Positions 17,929 to 26,093 of a DNA stretch of 64,000 nt are shown piece by piece. Below the pieces are notes generated by a model, which saw only the letters and a program-made list of their open reading frames with translations, was not told where the DNA came from and did no database searches. Position 1 is the stretch's first letter; every line of letters starts with the position of its first letter. A program made the position numbers and the translations under genes. This stretch comes from Marivita lacus (GTDB taxonomy: Bacteria > Pseudomonadota > Alphaproteobacteria > Rhodobacterales > Rhodobacteraceae). The stretch is from the NCBI RefSeq assembly GCF_014637725.1, contig NZ_BMFC01000003.1, forward strand, positions 1 to 64,000. The letters are read 5' to 3'.

Positions 17929-18441
17929 CTAGTCCGGGAGCCCGGCAATGCGCCGGCCCGACCGCAGCACGCAGAACGCGGCCACGAGAATGAAGCCCGC
18001 CGCGCCCACAAGGCTGGCGGCATAGCCCTGCCAGACGGGGATCTGCGCGATCAGGGTGGTTTCGCCAAAGGACAGCTTGTCCTGCATGCCGAGATACAGC
18101 CGCCATGTCCCGACAGCGGCCACGACCAGCATCGCCAGGTTGAACAGCAGGTCCAGAACGCGGTCCATGGTTCTTGGCATCATGGGCTGGAACAGGTCCA
18201 CCCGCGCATGGGCCTCGGTGAACTGCGCCCAGGGCAGGAAGGCAAAGATCGCGGCGGCCATGCCGATTTCGGTCATGTCGTAGATGCCACGGATCGGGCC
18301 GATACCAAGATCGAAGGTCACCAGCGCGCGCCCGGCGATCGACACGCAGGTGAGCACGATGATGCACAGCAGCACGGCACCGCCCACGATGGCAAGCACC
18401 CGCGCAACAAGCTCGACGAGGATCTGTAAACGCCTGTACAT
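17929..18441 (-). CDS. dctQ: TRAP transporter small permease
   Basis: A 170-residue four-helix membrane protein of the DctQ family, which docks with DctM and helps receive the binding protein. Helices are visible near residues 15-37 (LAIVGGAVLLCIIVLTCV), 55-75, 95-115 and 135-155, with the typical AHARVDLF between helices two and three. GACAGGAGG precedes the ATG at 18441. It is separated from dctP by a 64-bp gap that contains a GC-rich hairpin, a common arrangement where the binding protein is made in excess. Confidence 0.88.
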   Translation of the reverse strand: MYRRLQILVELVARVLAIVGGAVLLCIIVLTCVSIAGRALVTFDLGIGPIRGIYDMTEIGMAAAIFAFLPWAQFTEAHARVDLFQPMMPRTMDRVLDLLFNLAMLVVAAVGTWRLYLGMQDKLSFGETTLIAQIPVWQGYAASLVGAAGFILVAAFCVLRSGRRIAGLPD

Positions 18442-18461
18442 TCCGACCTCCTGTCAAACGG

Positions 18462-18480
18462 GGGCCGCGTTGGGCGGCCC
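18462..18480 (-). terminator. Intergenic hairpin between dctP and dctQ
   Basis: GGGCCGC (18462-18468) and GCGGCCC (18474-18480) form a perfect 7-bp GC stem with a 5-base loop. It lies after dctP and before dctQM on the transcribed strand and is not followed by a T-run, so it is more likely an attenuator or mRNA 3'-end stabiliser that raises DctP over the permeases than a full terminator. Confidence 0.5.
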
Positions 18481-18505
18481 GCCGTTGTCAGCTTTTTTGC
18501 CTGAA

Positions 18506-19543
18506 TTAGCCGCCGTGCTTGGCGATCAGCGACTTGGCTTCTTCGATCAGCGCCGCGCCGTCGATTCCCTTGGAATCCATGTCGGCGATCCAGCGGTCGA
18601 TGACGGGCTGCGACGCCGCTTTCCAGCGGGCGACCTCGGCTTCGTCAAGCTGGGTGATCGTGTTGCCCGCGTTCACCGCGATCTCGCGGGCGGGGGCGTC
18701 CATGTCCCACATGACCTGGGTGGCGAAGGCCGACAGCTTGGCGCCCGATTCCGCGTCGATGATCGCGCGCAGATCGTCCGGCAGGGCCTCGTACTTGGCC
18801 TTGTTCATCACCAGAACGATTGCGGCGGTATAGAGCGATTCGTTGCCCGAGAATTCGGTGTGGTTGCTGACCAGTTCCGACAGGCGGATGGACGATGTCA
18901 CTTCCCACGGGATCACCGTGGCCTTGACGACGCCCTTGGACAGCGCCTCGGGGATCGCCGGGAGCGGCATGCCAACGGGTTCTGCGCCCAGTTCGGACAG
19001 CAGGTCGTTGATGATGCGGGTCGGACCGCGCAGCGTCAGGCCCTTCATGTCCTCGAGGCTGGTCACGCCATCCGCCGAGTGGATCAGGCCGGGGCCGTGT
19101 ACCCATGCGCCCAGAACCTTCACATCGCTGTATTCGTTGCTCTGGAAATCGGCTTCGACCATTTCCCAATAGGCTTTGGCGGTCGCGACCGGGTTGGTCA
19201 TCATGAAGGGCAGCTCGAACACCTCTGTGCGCGGGAAGCGGCCGGGTGTGTAGCCGACGACTGTCATGGACAGATCGACCACGCCATCGCGCGCCTGGTC
19301 GAACAGTTCGGGTGGGCGTCCGCCCAGCGACATTGCGTCGAAATGTTCGATCTTGATGCGCCCGCCGGAGGCTTCCTCGACCTGAGTGGCCCAGGGCTTC
19401 AGGATCATCGCCGGAACCGGTGCGGGCGGCGGCAGGAACTGGTGCAGGCGCAGTGTGACGTCCTGCGCATAGGCTGCGCTGGACACGGCCATGGCTGTTG
19501 CGGCACCAATCAGGGCACCTTTCACAAAACTTCTTCTTTTCAT
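18506..19543 (-). CDS. dctP: TRAP transporter solute-binding protein
   Basis: A 345-residue periplasmic DctP-family receptor that captures the substrate and delivers it to DctQM. The N-terminus MKRRSFVKGALIGAATAMA with AYAQ is a signal peptide with a twin arginine and a typical signal-peptidase I site. Family features include LAPWATQ-like spacing after the signal, LTLRGPTRIINDLLSELGAEPVG near residues 170-190 (the arginine that usually binds a carboxylate is in this block), and VIPWEVTSSIRL. I chose the ATG at 19543 because GGGAGG precedes it. Placement within the hydroxycinnamate module suggests an aromatic carboxylate ligand; this is inference. Confidence 0.92.
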   Translation of the reverse strand: MKRRSFVKGALIGAATAMAVSSAAYAQDVTLRLHQFLPPPAPVPAMILKPWATQVEEASGGRIKIEHFDAMSLGGRPPELFDQARDGVVDLSMTVVGYTPGRFPRTEVFELPFMMTNPVATAKAYWEMVEADFQSNEYSDVKVLGAWVHGPGLIHSADGVTSLEDMKGLTLRGPTRIINDLLSELGAEPVGMPLPAIPEALSKGVVKATVIPWEVTSSIRLSELVSNHTEFSGNESLYTAAIVLVMNKAKYEALPDDLRAIIDAESGAKLSAFATQVMWDMDAPAREIAVNAGNTITQLDEAEVARWKAASQPVIDRWIADMDSKGIDGAALIEEAKSLIAKHGG

Positions 19544-19716
19544 TGGTAATCCTCCCAGATTTTTCATGTTTGACCGTCTAGCGTTCAGAACATCCCGCAC
19601 ATCTGATATGTTCGTGCAGGGAACGGAATGTCTCCACTGGTCAGGTGGTGGTAAGAAACGTGCATTTCAGATGTCTGTCCTCTGCATGTCTCGATTTTCG
19701 AAAAGCTTCCTTGCGC

Positions 19717-20505
19717 TCACTTTCTGAAGTTGGGTTCGCGTTTTTCCAGAAAGGCGCGCAGGCCTTCCCTGGCACCTTCGGATGTCTGGCACATGGCGGC
19801 GGCAAGGCTTTCGGTAAACAGGCCATCCGACCGCGACATGTCCCCGATCCGGGCCAGCGCGTTGATCATCAGGTAATTCGAGAACGGCGCATTGTCGGCG
19901 ATCTTGCGCGCCAGGTCATGTGCCATTGGCAGGCCCTCGCCTTCGGCCACCGAATAATGCGCAAGGCCGAGCGACAGCGCGTCGTCCGCACCGTAATTGC
20001 GCCCGGTCAGCATCATCTCGCGCATGCGGTCCGGCCCGATGATGCGGCCTACGCGCACGGTTGCGCCGCCACCCACAAAGATGCCGCGCCGCCCCTCGGG
20101 CAGTTGGAACCGGGCGCTGGGTTCGGCGATCCGCACATGGGTCGCGGCTGCGATCTCAAGCCCGCCGCCGATCACCGCGCCGGTCAGCACGGAAATCACC
20201 GGCAGCCCGCCGAATTCGATCAGTTCGGACACGCGGTGCCAGTTGCGGGAATGGTATACGCCTTCGACAGGGGCGCGATGTTCGTGTTCCGCCAGATCGA
20301 GACCGGAGCAGAAATGCCCACCTTCGCCGCGCAGGATCACCGCGCTTACGCCTTCGGGCGGATGGGAAAAGAACTGGTCCAGATCGTCGATCAGCGCATC
20401 ATTCATCGCGTTGCGCTTTTCGGGGCGGTCAAAGATCAGCGTGGCGATATCGCCGTCGATCTCGACGCGTGTGACGGCACCTGGACGTGTCGCTCCATCG
20501 TGCAT
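19717..20505 (-). CDS. Enoyl-CoA hydratase / crotonase-family protein
   Basis: A 262-residue crotonase-fold enzyme. Oxyanion-hole blocks are GHFCSGLDLAEH near residue 65 and VIGGGLEIAAATH near residue 113; the active-site region LPEGRRGIFVGGGA follows near residue 138. In this neighbourhood it most likely hydrates coumaroyl- or feruloyl-CoA to the 3-hydroxy thioester. A hydratase-lyase (Ech/FcaA type, giving an aldehyde directly) is the alternative, but a dehydrogenase for such an aldehyde is not seen nearby, while an SDR and a candidate thioester hydrolase are. It is divergent from the amidohydrolase gene across 101 bp. Confidence 0.85.
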   Translation of the reverse strand: MHDGATRPGAVTRVEIDGDIATLIFDRPEKRNAMNDALIDDLDQFFSHPPEGVSAVILRGEGGHFCSGLDLAEHEHRAPVEGVYHSRNWHRVSELIEFGGLPVISVLTGAVIGGGLEIAAATHVRIAEPSARFQLPEGRRGIFVGGGATVRVGRIIGPDRMREMMLTGRNYGADDALSLGLAHYSVAEGEGLPMAHDLARKIADNAPFSNYLMINALARIGDMSRSDGLFTESLAAAMCQTSEGAREGLRAFLEKREPNFRK

Positions 20506-20532
20506 GGTGTTCTCCCCCGGCCTTCAATGTGT

Positions 20533-20549
20533 TTGTTGTATATATAAAC
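20533..20549 (-). promoter_or_regulatory. Candidate MarR operator in the crotonase/amidohydrolase divergent promoter
   Basis: On the minus strand this reads GTTTATATATACAACAA and shares GTTTA-N5-A-N-AACAA with 11706-11722 upstream of the MarR gene. It lies in a 101-bp divergent gap next to a plausible plus-strand promoter (TTGTAT 20536-20541, TATAGC 20560-20565, 18-base spacer). Binding here would silence both flanking genes. Confidence 0.4.
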
Positions 20550-20606
20550 GGTTTTGCTGTATAGCGTTTTTTGACGACACGGGTTTCATGCAGGGGGAGG
20601 GCGGTC

Positions 20607-21503
20607 ATGGTCGATTTTTCAAAGGTGCAAGCCATTGATTTTCATACACATGCAGAGGAGCCGTGCAACCATTGCCGGGACGACGGTTACAACGAGTTCC
20701 AGTCCGGCATGGCGGCCTATTTCAGGAATCCCGCCGGGTCCGAAGGCATGTTGCCCACGGTCCAGGACACCGCGAACTATTACCGCGAGCGCAATATCGC
20801 GGCGGTGATCTTTCCGGTCGATGCCGAACGGGAAACCGGGTTCCGGCGCTATTCGAACGAAGAGGTGGCGCAGCTTTGTGCCGCGAATGACGACATCCTC
20901 ATCCCCTTTGCCTCGGTCGATCCGCACAAGGGCAAGGCGGGGGCCCGCGAGGTGCGGCGGCTGGTGCGCGATTTCGGCGTGCGCGGGTTCAAGTTCCACC
21001 CGACGATGCAGGGGTTTTTCCCCAATGACCGCGAGGCCTGTTACACCGTGCTCGAAGCCTGTGCCGAAGAGGGGGTCATCACGCTGTTCCATACCGGGCA
21101 GACCGGTGTCGGGTCGGGGATGCGCGGGGGCATGGGGATGCGGCTCAAGTATTCCAACCCGATGCACCTTGATGATGTTGCGGTCGATTTCCCCGACATG
21201 CCGATCATCCTTGCGCATCCCAGCTTTCCCTGGACCGAGGAAGGGCTGGCGGTCGCGCAGCACAAGCCGAATGTCTATTTCGACATGTCGGGCTGGTCGC
21301 CGAAATACTTCCCCGAGATCTTCATCAAATACGCCAATTCGATCCTGAAGAAGAAGATGCTGTTCGGGTCCGACTGGCCCGCCATCACGCCGGATCGCTG
21401 GCTCAAGGATTTCGCGGATGCGCCCTTCAAGGACGAGGTGCGTCCGCTGATCCTCAAGGAAAACGCGATGCGGCTTTTGGGTGTGTCGGACAAGGCCGTC
21501 TGA
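20607..21503 (+). CDS. Amidohydrolase-2 family hydrolase, probable arylketo-CoA/side-chain hydrolase
   Basis: A 298-residue TIM-barrel metalloenzyme of the ACMSD/amidohydrolase-2 group. It has the N-terminal metal motif IDFHTHAEEP, FKFHPTMQGF in the middle, LAHPSFPW, and the C-terminal Asp in MLFGSDWPAI. I chose the ATG at 20607 because GGGGGAGGG precedes it. Known members decarboxylate or hydrolyse aromatic or pyrone carboxylates. In the beta-oxidative ferulate route described for Agrobacterium fabrum, an enzyme of this fold is, as I recall, the keto-thioester hydrolase that yields the aromatic acid. The same role is inferred here. The acyl-CoA dehydrogenase gene follows after 3 bp. Confidence 0.82.
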   Translation: MVDFSKVQAIDFHTHAEEPCNHCRDDGYNEFQSGMAAYFRNPAGSEGMLPTVQDTANYYRERNIAAVIFPVDAERETGFRRYSNEEVAQLCAANDDILIPFASVDPHKGKAGAREVRRLVRDFGVRGFKFHPTMQGFFPNDREACYTVLEACAEEGVITLFHTGQTGVGSGMRGGMGMRLKYSNPMHLDDVAVDFPDMPIILAHPSFPWTEEGLAVAQHKPNVYFDMSGWSPKYFPEIFIKYANSILKKKMLFGSDWPAITPDRWLKDFADAPFKDEVRPLILKENAMRLLGVSDKAV

Positions 21504-21506
21504 TCC

Positions 21507-23036
21507 ATGACCGATTTCGCCGCGCCGACCGACGATATCCTGTTCTCGCTGCGGCATGTGGCCGAAGCGCATCGCCTGGCAGAGTGGGACGACGATCTGG
21601 CCACCGACATCCTTGGACATTTCGCACAATTCGCGGAAGGCGTGCTGGCACCTCTGAATGCGGTGGGTGATGCGCAGGGGGCACAGCTTGAAAACGGGCG
21701 CGTGCGGATGCCCGACGGGTTTGCCGACGCCTATGCCCAACTGGCAGAGGGTGGCTGGCAAGGGCTGCGCGCACCCGAACGCTTTGGCGGGATGGCGCAA
21801 CCGGCGCTGGTCGCGGCAGGTGTCTCCGAGATCTTCACCGGGGCGAACCACGCGATGCAGATGGTGTGCGGACTGGTGCCGGGCGCAATTGACACACTGT
21901 TGCATTTCGGCACCTCCGCACAGCAGGGTCACTGGATTCCGCGGCTTGCCTCGGGAGAGGTCCTGTCGACCATGTGCCTGACCGAAGCGGGGGCCGGGTC
22001 TGACCTGTCGGGCATTCGGTGCAAGGCCGTGCGGGACGGTAAAGACTGGCGGCTTGAGGGCGAGAAGATCTTCATCTCGGGCGGCGATCAGGACATGTCC
22101 GCCGGTATCCTGCATCTTGTCCTCGCACGCAGCGGGACAGTCGAGGATGGGCTGAAAGGGCTGTCGCTTTACCTGTGCCCCGCGGCTGCGGGGGTGACCG
22201 TCACACGGATCGAGGACAAGCTGGGGCTGCATGCCTCGCCCACCTGTCAAATGGCGTTTGCCAGCGCGAGCGCCGAGTTGGTCGGGACTGAAGGCGACGG
22301 GCTGCGGGCGATGTTCACCGTAATGAACCACGCGCGTCTGGACGTGTCCCTGCAAGGCGTGGCCCACGCGGCCCGTGCGGCGCAGATCGCCCGGGCCTAT
22401 GCCGATGAGCGTGTGCAGGGGCGGCGCAGTGATGGCACCCCGGCGCTTTTGTCGGATCATGCCGATGTGCAACGAATGCTGGACGAACAGGCGTCGCTTG
22501 CCATCGGTGCGCGGGCCATGTGCCATATCGCTTTTGTCGAAATGGAACGGGCAGAGCGGCCCGATCTTGTGGCGTTCCTGACGCCGCTTTGCAAGGTGTT
22601 CTGTTCAGAGGCAGGCATCCGGGCCGCCGATCTGGGGATTCAGATCCTTGGTGGTTATGGGTATCTGAACGAATACCAGTTGGGTCAGGTCTGGCGCGAT
22701 GCGCGGATCACGTCGATCTATGAAGGCGCCAACGGCATCCATGAACGCAGCCTGGCCACGCGCGGCCTCAAGGGGGCAGGCGCCGACCAGTTTGAAGACC
22801 TGATCCGCGCCTTGGGCGATCGCTCGGACCGGATGATGGCGGATCTCGCGGATTGGGCGGGCTGGTGCAACCGGATGCGCGAGTCCGACGCGCCCGAGCG
22901 GGACGCGCATGCGTTCGTTCAGGCCACCGCGCGGCTGTTTTTCAAGGCCTGCTGGGTCAGATGCGCGTCCGTCGCGGACCATCACCCGCAGCCTGACCGC
23001 ATCATTGCCCTTTCGGAGCGCGTTCTCAGTTCGTGA
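21507..23036 (+). CDS. Acyl-CoA dehydrogenase
   Basis: A 509-residue FAD-dependent acyl-CoA dehydrogenase. Visible blocks are MCLTEAGAGSDLSGIR near residue 155, the substrate-side KIFISGGDQDM, ILGGYGYLNEYQ near residue 385, and YEGANGIHERSL near residue 408, whose glutamate is the usual catalytic base. It is longer than the 380-residue short-chain type and resembles the AcdA/phenylacyl type with an extra C-terminal region. In this operon it could desaturate dihydro-hydroxycinnamoyl-CoA (for example phloretoyl-CoA) and feed those acids into the route. Its 3' end overlaps the convergent pobR by 11 bp. Confidence 0.87.
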   Translation: MTDFAAPTDDILFSLRHVAEAHRLAEWDDDLATDILGHFAQFAEGVLAPLNAVGDAQGAQLENGRVRMPDGFADAYAQLAEGGWQGLRAPERFGGMAQPALVAAGVSEIFTGANHAMQMVCGLVPGAIDTLLHFGTSAQQGHWIPRLASGEVLSTMCLTEAGAGSDLSGIRCKAVRDGKDWRLEGEKIFISGGDQDMSAGILHLVLARSGTVEDGLKGLSLYLCPAAAGVTVTRIEDKLGLHASPTCQMAFASASAELVGTEGDGLRAMFTVMNHARLDVSLQGVAHAARAAQIARAYADERVQGRRSDGTPALLSDHADVQRMLDEQASLAIGARAMCHIAFVEMERAERPDLVAFLTPLCKVFCSEAGIRAADLGIQILGGYGYLNEYQLGQVWRDARITSIYEGANGIHERSLATRGLKGAGADQFEDLIRALGDRSDRMMADLADWAGWCNRMRESDAPERDAHAFVQATARLFFKACWVRCASVADHHPQPDRIIALSERVLSS

Positions 23037-23877
23037 AAAGCGCCCGGTAGTCGGTGGGAGTCTGGCCCCGCGCGACGCGGAACCGTTTTGAGAAATAGGA
23101 CGGGTCGACGAAGCCCAGCCGGTAGCCGATTTCCGACACCGGCAATTGCGTGAAGGCCAGCAGGCGGCATGCCTCCTGCATCTGGTGCTGCTCGATATAG
23201 GCCGTCGCGCCAAGGCCGGTCGCAGCGCGGCACAGGCGGCTCAGGTGGCCGGTGCTCATCGACAGGGCGTTTGCGAAATCCGAGGCGGTCCAACCGTCCG
23301 CCATGTGTTTCGAGATCAGGCCATCCAACGCAAACAGGCGCGCATGTTTGGTCTTCTGGTCCGAGGCCCGTTCGGCAAGCCGCGTTTCGGCAAGGTTGGC
23401 GAGCACGGAATGTGCCAATCCCACAACCTGCTGCGCTCGGAAGAGGCTGGCGTCTTCCATCGTGTCACGCAGCAGCCGGGTCACCCGTTCGAGCGGTTTG
23501 GAGATGGGTCCGACAAAGGGGTCCGACAGGGCAGTCAGGATCTGATCCGTCGCGGGTGACATTGTGCGCACGATGCTGACGGGAAACGAGAAGACCCTGC
23601 CTTCGGAACCGGGCTCAAAAGTGAATTCGTGAACGCAATGCTCTGGAACATATAGAAATCCCGTCTTGCGGACCGTGTGTCTGTCACCATCGACAATCGC
23701 GTCGATCCAGCCCTGTTCCACCATGAAAAGCTGCGACATCTGACTGTGCCGGTGCGGCAGAATCCGCCAGTCGTGGATCGGCGCACGAACCGAGAACGTC
23801 TCGGAATGGATCACGTCCGGGAACTGGCCCTGTTCGCCGTAAAGCCCGAAGGCGGGAATGATGTTTTGCACACTCAT
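23026..23877 (-). CDS. pobR: AraC-family regulator, probable PobR
   Basis: A 283-residue AraC/XylS regulator. The N-terminal half is a cupin-like effector domain (DWRILPHRHSQMSQLF, FLYVPEHCVHEF) and the C-terminal half carries two helix-turn-helix units (DFANALSMSTGHLSRLCR and VSEIGYRLGFVDPSYFSKRF). It lies head to head with pobA across 91 bp, the usual place for the activator that turns on pobA in response to 4-hydroxybenzoate. I chose the ATG at 23877 because it gives the typical PobR-like opening MSVQNIIPAFGLYGE; the ORF extends 12 codons further. No PcaQ-type LysR gene is present near the pca genes. Confidence 0.85.
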   Translation of the reverse strand: MSVQNIIPAFGLYGEQGQFPDVIHSETFSVRAPIHDWRILPHRHSQMSQLFMVEQGWIDAIVDGDRHTVRKTGFLYVPEHCVHEFTFEPGSEGRVFSFPVSIVRTMSPATDQILTALSDPFVGPISKPLERVTRLLRDTMEDASLFRAQQVVGLAHSVLANLAETRLAERASDQKTKHARLFALDGLISKHMADGWTASDFANALSMSTGHLSRLCRAATGLGATAYIEQHQMQEACRLLAFTQLPVSEIGYRLGFVDPSYFSKRFRVARGQTPTDYRALFTN

Positions 23878-23931
23878 GTTCGAATAATACCATGCCCCGC
23901 TCTTTGGTGCCATTACCTGATGTGCGCGCTG

Positions 23932-23945
23932 TGCCTATCAAGGCA
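23932..23945. promoter_or_regulatory. Inverted repeat TGCCT-N4-AGGCA in the pobR/pobA gap
   Basis: Perfect 5-bp arms in the short divergent region, 23 bp before the pobA start codon. The location suits a PobR or repressor site, but AraC proteins usually prefer direct repeats, so this assignment is weak. Confidence 0.25.
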
Positions 23946-23968
23946 GGCAGTGTTGGAGGAGTGCTGTC

Positions 23969-25138
23969 ATGAAAACCGACGTTGCGATCATTGGAGGTGG
24001 GCCGTCAGGGCTACTTTTGTCACAATTGCTCAACAAGGCGGGTGTGGCGACGGTTGTGCTTGAACGCGCCACGCGGGACCGCGTGTTGTCGCGCATCCGG
24101 GCGGGGGTGCTCGAGGCGGGAACCGTGCAGATGCTGCGCGAGGCGGGGGTTGGCGACCGGCTTGATCGCGAAGGTCATCCGCATGAAGGCTGCTTTCTGA
24201 CCGATGATGATCTGATGGTGCGGATCAACTTCAAGGAACTGACCGGCACATCCGTGATGGTCTATGGCCAAACCGAAGTGACCACCGATCTTTATGCTGC
24301 ACAGGATGCGATGGGGGCCACGATCCTGCACGGGGTCGAGGACGTCGTGATCCAAGACGCCGACAGCACCGCGCCTTACGTCGAATACACGCTGGACGGA
24401 GTGCGCACGCGGTTGGATTGCGCCTATGTGGCGGGCTGTGACGGCTTTCACGGTGTCAGCCGCAAGACCATCCCCGAGGACAAGCGCCGCGAATTCGAAC
24501 GGGTCTATCCCTTTGGCTGGCTTGGGGTCTTGTCGCGCACCAAGCCAGCCCATGAAGAGTTGATCTATGCAAATTCGTCGAACGGGTTTGCACTGGCGTC
24601 GATGCGCAGCGACACGCTCAGCCGGTATTACGTGCAAGTGCCGTTGACCGACAAGCTCGAAGAGTGGAGCGATGAGCGCTTCTGGACCATGCTGAAAACC
24701 TGCCTGCCGTCCGATGTGGGGGGCAACATGGAAACCGGCCCGTCGATCGAGAAATCCATCGCGCCTCTGCGGTCCTTCGTGAGCGAGCCACTGCGCTGGG
24801 GGCGGTTGTTCCTGGTGGGCGATTCCGCGCATATCGTGCCGCCGACCGGGGCCAAGGGACTGAACCTGGCCGTGTCGGACGTGCACTACCTCTATCAGGC
24901 GCTGATCGACGCGGTGAAAAAGGGCGATACGGCGGGGATCGACACCTATTCGGACCGTGCGCTCATGCGGATCTGGAAAGCGATGCGCTTCAGCTGGCAG
25001 ATGACGACGATGCTGCACCGGTTCGACGGCGAAGACAGCTTTGCCTCTCAGATGCGAAAATCCACTCTGCGCCACCTGTCGCAATCGGAAACCGCGCGGC
25101 GCGATCTGGCCGAGAACTATATCGGTCTGCCGTTCTAG
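23969..25138 (+). CDS. pobA: 4-Hydroxybenzoate 3-monooxygenase
   Basis: PobA is the FAD- and NADPH-dependent hydroxylase that converts 4-hydroxybenzoate to protocatechuate. The 389-residue protein has the FAD motif VAIIGGGPSGLLLSQLL at residues 5-21, the RIRAGVLEAGTV block, VAGCDGFHGVSRKTIP near 155-170, and LVGDSAHIVPPTGAKGLN near 283-300. Length and blocks match the well-studied Pseudomonas enzyme (394 residues). GGAGGAG precedes the ATG. It supplies the substrate for the downstream pca genes and would receive 4-hydroxybenzoate from the hydroxycinnamate module. The following 166-bp gap to pcaD must hold the pca promoter. Confidence 0.96.
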   Translation: MKTDVAIIGGGPSGLLLSQLLNKAGVATVVLERATRDRVLSRIRAGVLEAGTVQMLREAGVGDRLDREGHPHEGCFLTDDDLMVRINFKELTGTSVMVYGQTEVTTDLYAAQDAMGATILHGVEDVVIQDADSTAPYVEYTLDGVRTRLDCAYVAGCDGFHGVSRKTIPEDKRREFERVYPFGWLGVLSRTKPAHEELIYANSSNGFALASMRSDTLSRYYVQVPLTDKLEEWSDERFWTMLKTCLPSDVGGNMETGPSIEKSIAPLRSFVSEPLRWGRLFLVGDSAHIVPPTGAKGLNLAVSDVHYLYQALIDAVKKGDTAGIDTYSDRALMRIWKAMRFSWQMTTMLHRFDGEDSFASQMRKSTLRHLSQSETARRDLAENYIGLPF

Positions 25139-25304
25139 CCGTGTGTTTGGCCGATCGGCAGAGTCCGGAGGTCTTTCAGCGCAACGTCACAGGCAGACGC
25201 GGTCGTCGGGCATGTACGGCCCACGAGTTGAGGCAATGGCGTGAGATTGTAATTTCAAGCGTCGGAAAGACATGCGAAACAGAGCGGGGAGGAGATTTGA
25301 CCAT

Positions 25305-26093
25305 ATGAAAACTGTCACGTCGAACGGCGTTACCCTGCATGTGCAGGTGCAGGGGCCAGAGACTGGCCCGGTGGTGTTGTTCGCCAATTCGCTGGGCACC
25401 GATCTGCGGGTCTGGGATCTGCTGCTGCCCTATTTGCCAGACGGCTTGCGGATCGTGCGCTATGACAAGGGGGGGCACGGGCTGTCCGACTGTCCGGCAG
25501 CGCCCTATGACATGGACACGCTTGTCACCGATGCCGAGGCTATCGCCGTGGGGCTGGGCTTGAAGGAGATCGTCTTTGTCGGCTTGTCCATAGGCGGCCT
25601 AATCGGGCAGGGCCTCGCCGCGCGGCGGCCGGATCTTTTCCGTGGTCTGGTGCTGATGGATACGGCGGCAAGGATCGGATCGCCCGAGATGTGGCAGGAC
25701 CGGATCGACGCCCTGCGGACAGGTGGGATCGCGTCCATGGCCGACGCCATTCTGGACCGCTGGTTCGCGCCCGAGATGCGCAATGATGCGACGCGCCTTG
25801 CACCCTGGCGCCATATGCTGACCCGCACGCCGGTCGAGGGATATATCGGCTGCTGCGCGGCAATCGCCGGTGCGGATTTCACCGAAACCACCCGTGCGCT
25901 GACGCAGCCCGTGATGGCCATGGCCGGGTCCGAGGACGGATCGACCACGCCCGATCTGGTGCGGACCACGGCGGAACTGTGCAACGCCGCCTTCCATGTT
26001 ATCGAAGGCGCGGGCCATTTGCCTTGTGTCGAAGCCCCCGACACCGTGGGCGCGTTGATATCCGATTTCCTCAAGGAGACAGGCCATGTCTGA
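25305..26093 (+). CDS. pcaD: 3-Oxoadipate enol-lactonase
   Basis: An alpha/beta-hydrolase of 262 residues that opens beta-ketoadipate enol-lactone to beta-ketoadipate. The nucleophile elbow is GLSIGGLIGQ (Ser near residue 98), the oxyanion region is FANSLGTDLRVWD, and the terminal histidine is in GAGHLPCVEAPD. I chose the ATG at 25305 because GGGGAGGAG lies 10 bases upstream. It leads the pcaDCHGB operon; its last 8 bp overlap pcaC. Confidence 0.93.
   Translation: MKTVTSNGVTLHVQVQGPETGPVVLFANSLGTDLRVWDLLLPYLPDGLRIVRYDKGGHGLSDCPAAPYDMDTLVTDAEAIAVGLGLKEIVFVGLSIGGLIGQGLAARRPDLFRGLVLMDTAARIGSPEMWQDRIDALRTGGIASMADAILDRWFAPEMRNDATRLAPWRHMLTRTPVEGYIGCCAAIAGADFTETTRALTQPVMAMAGSEDGSTTPDLVRTTAELCNAAFHVIEGAGHLPCVEAPDTVGALISDFLKETGHV

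Noticed and set aside
20619-22526. 635-codon minus-strand frame opposite the amidohydrolase and acyl-CoA dehydrogenase
   Set aside because: Shadow frame created by high third-position GC; no motif.
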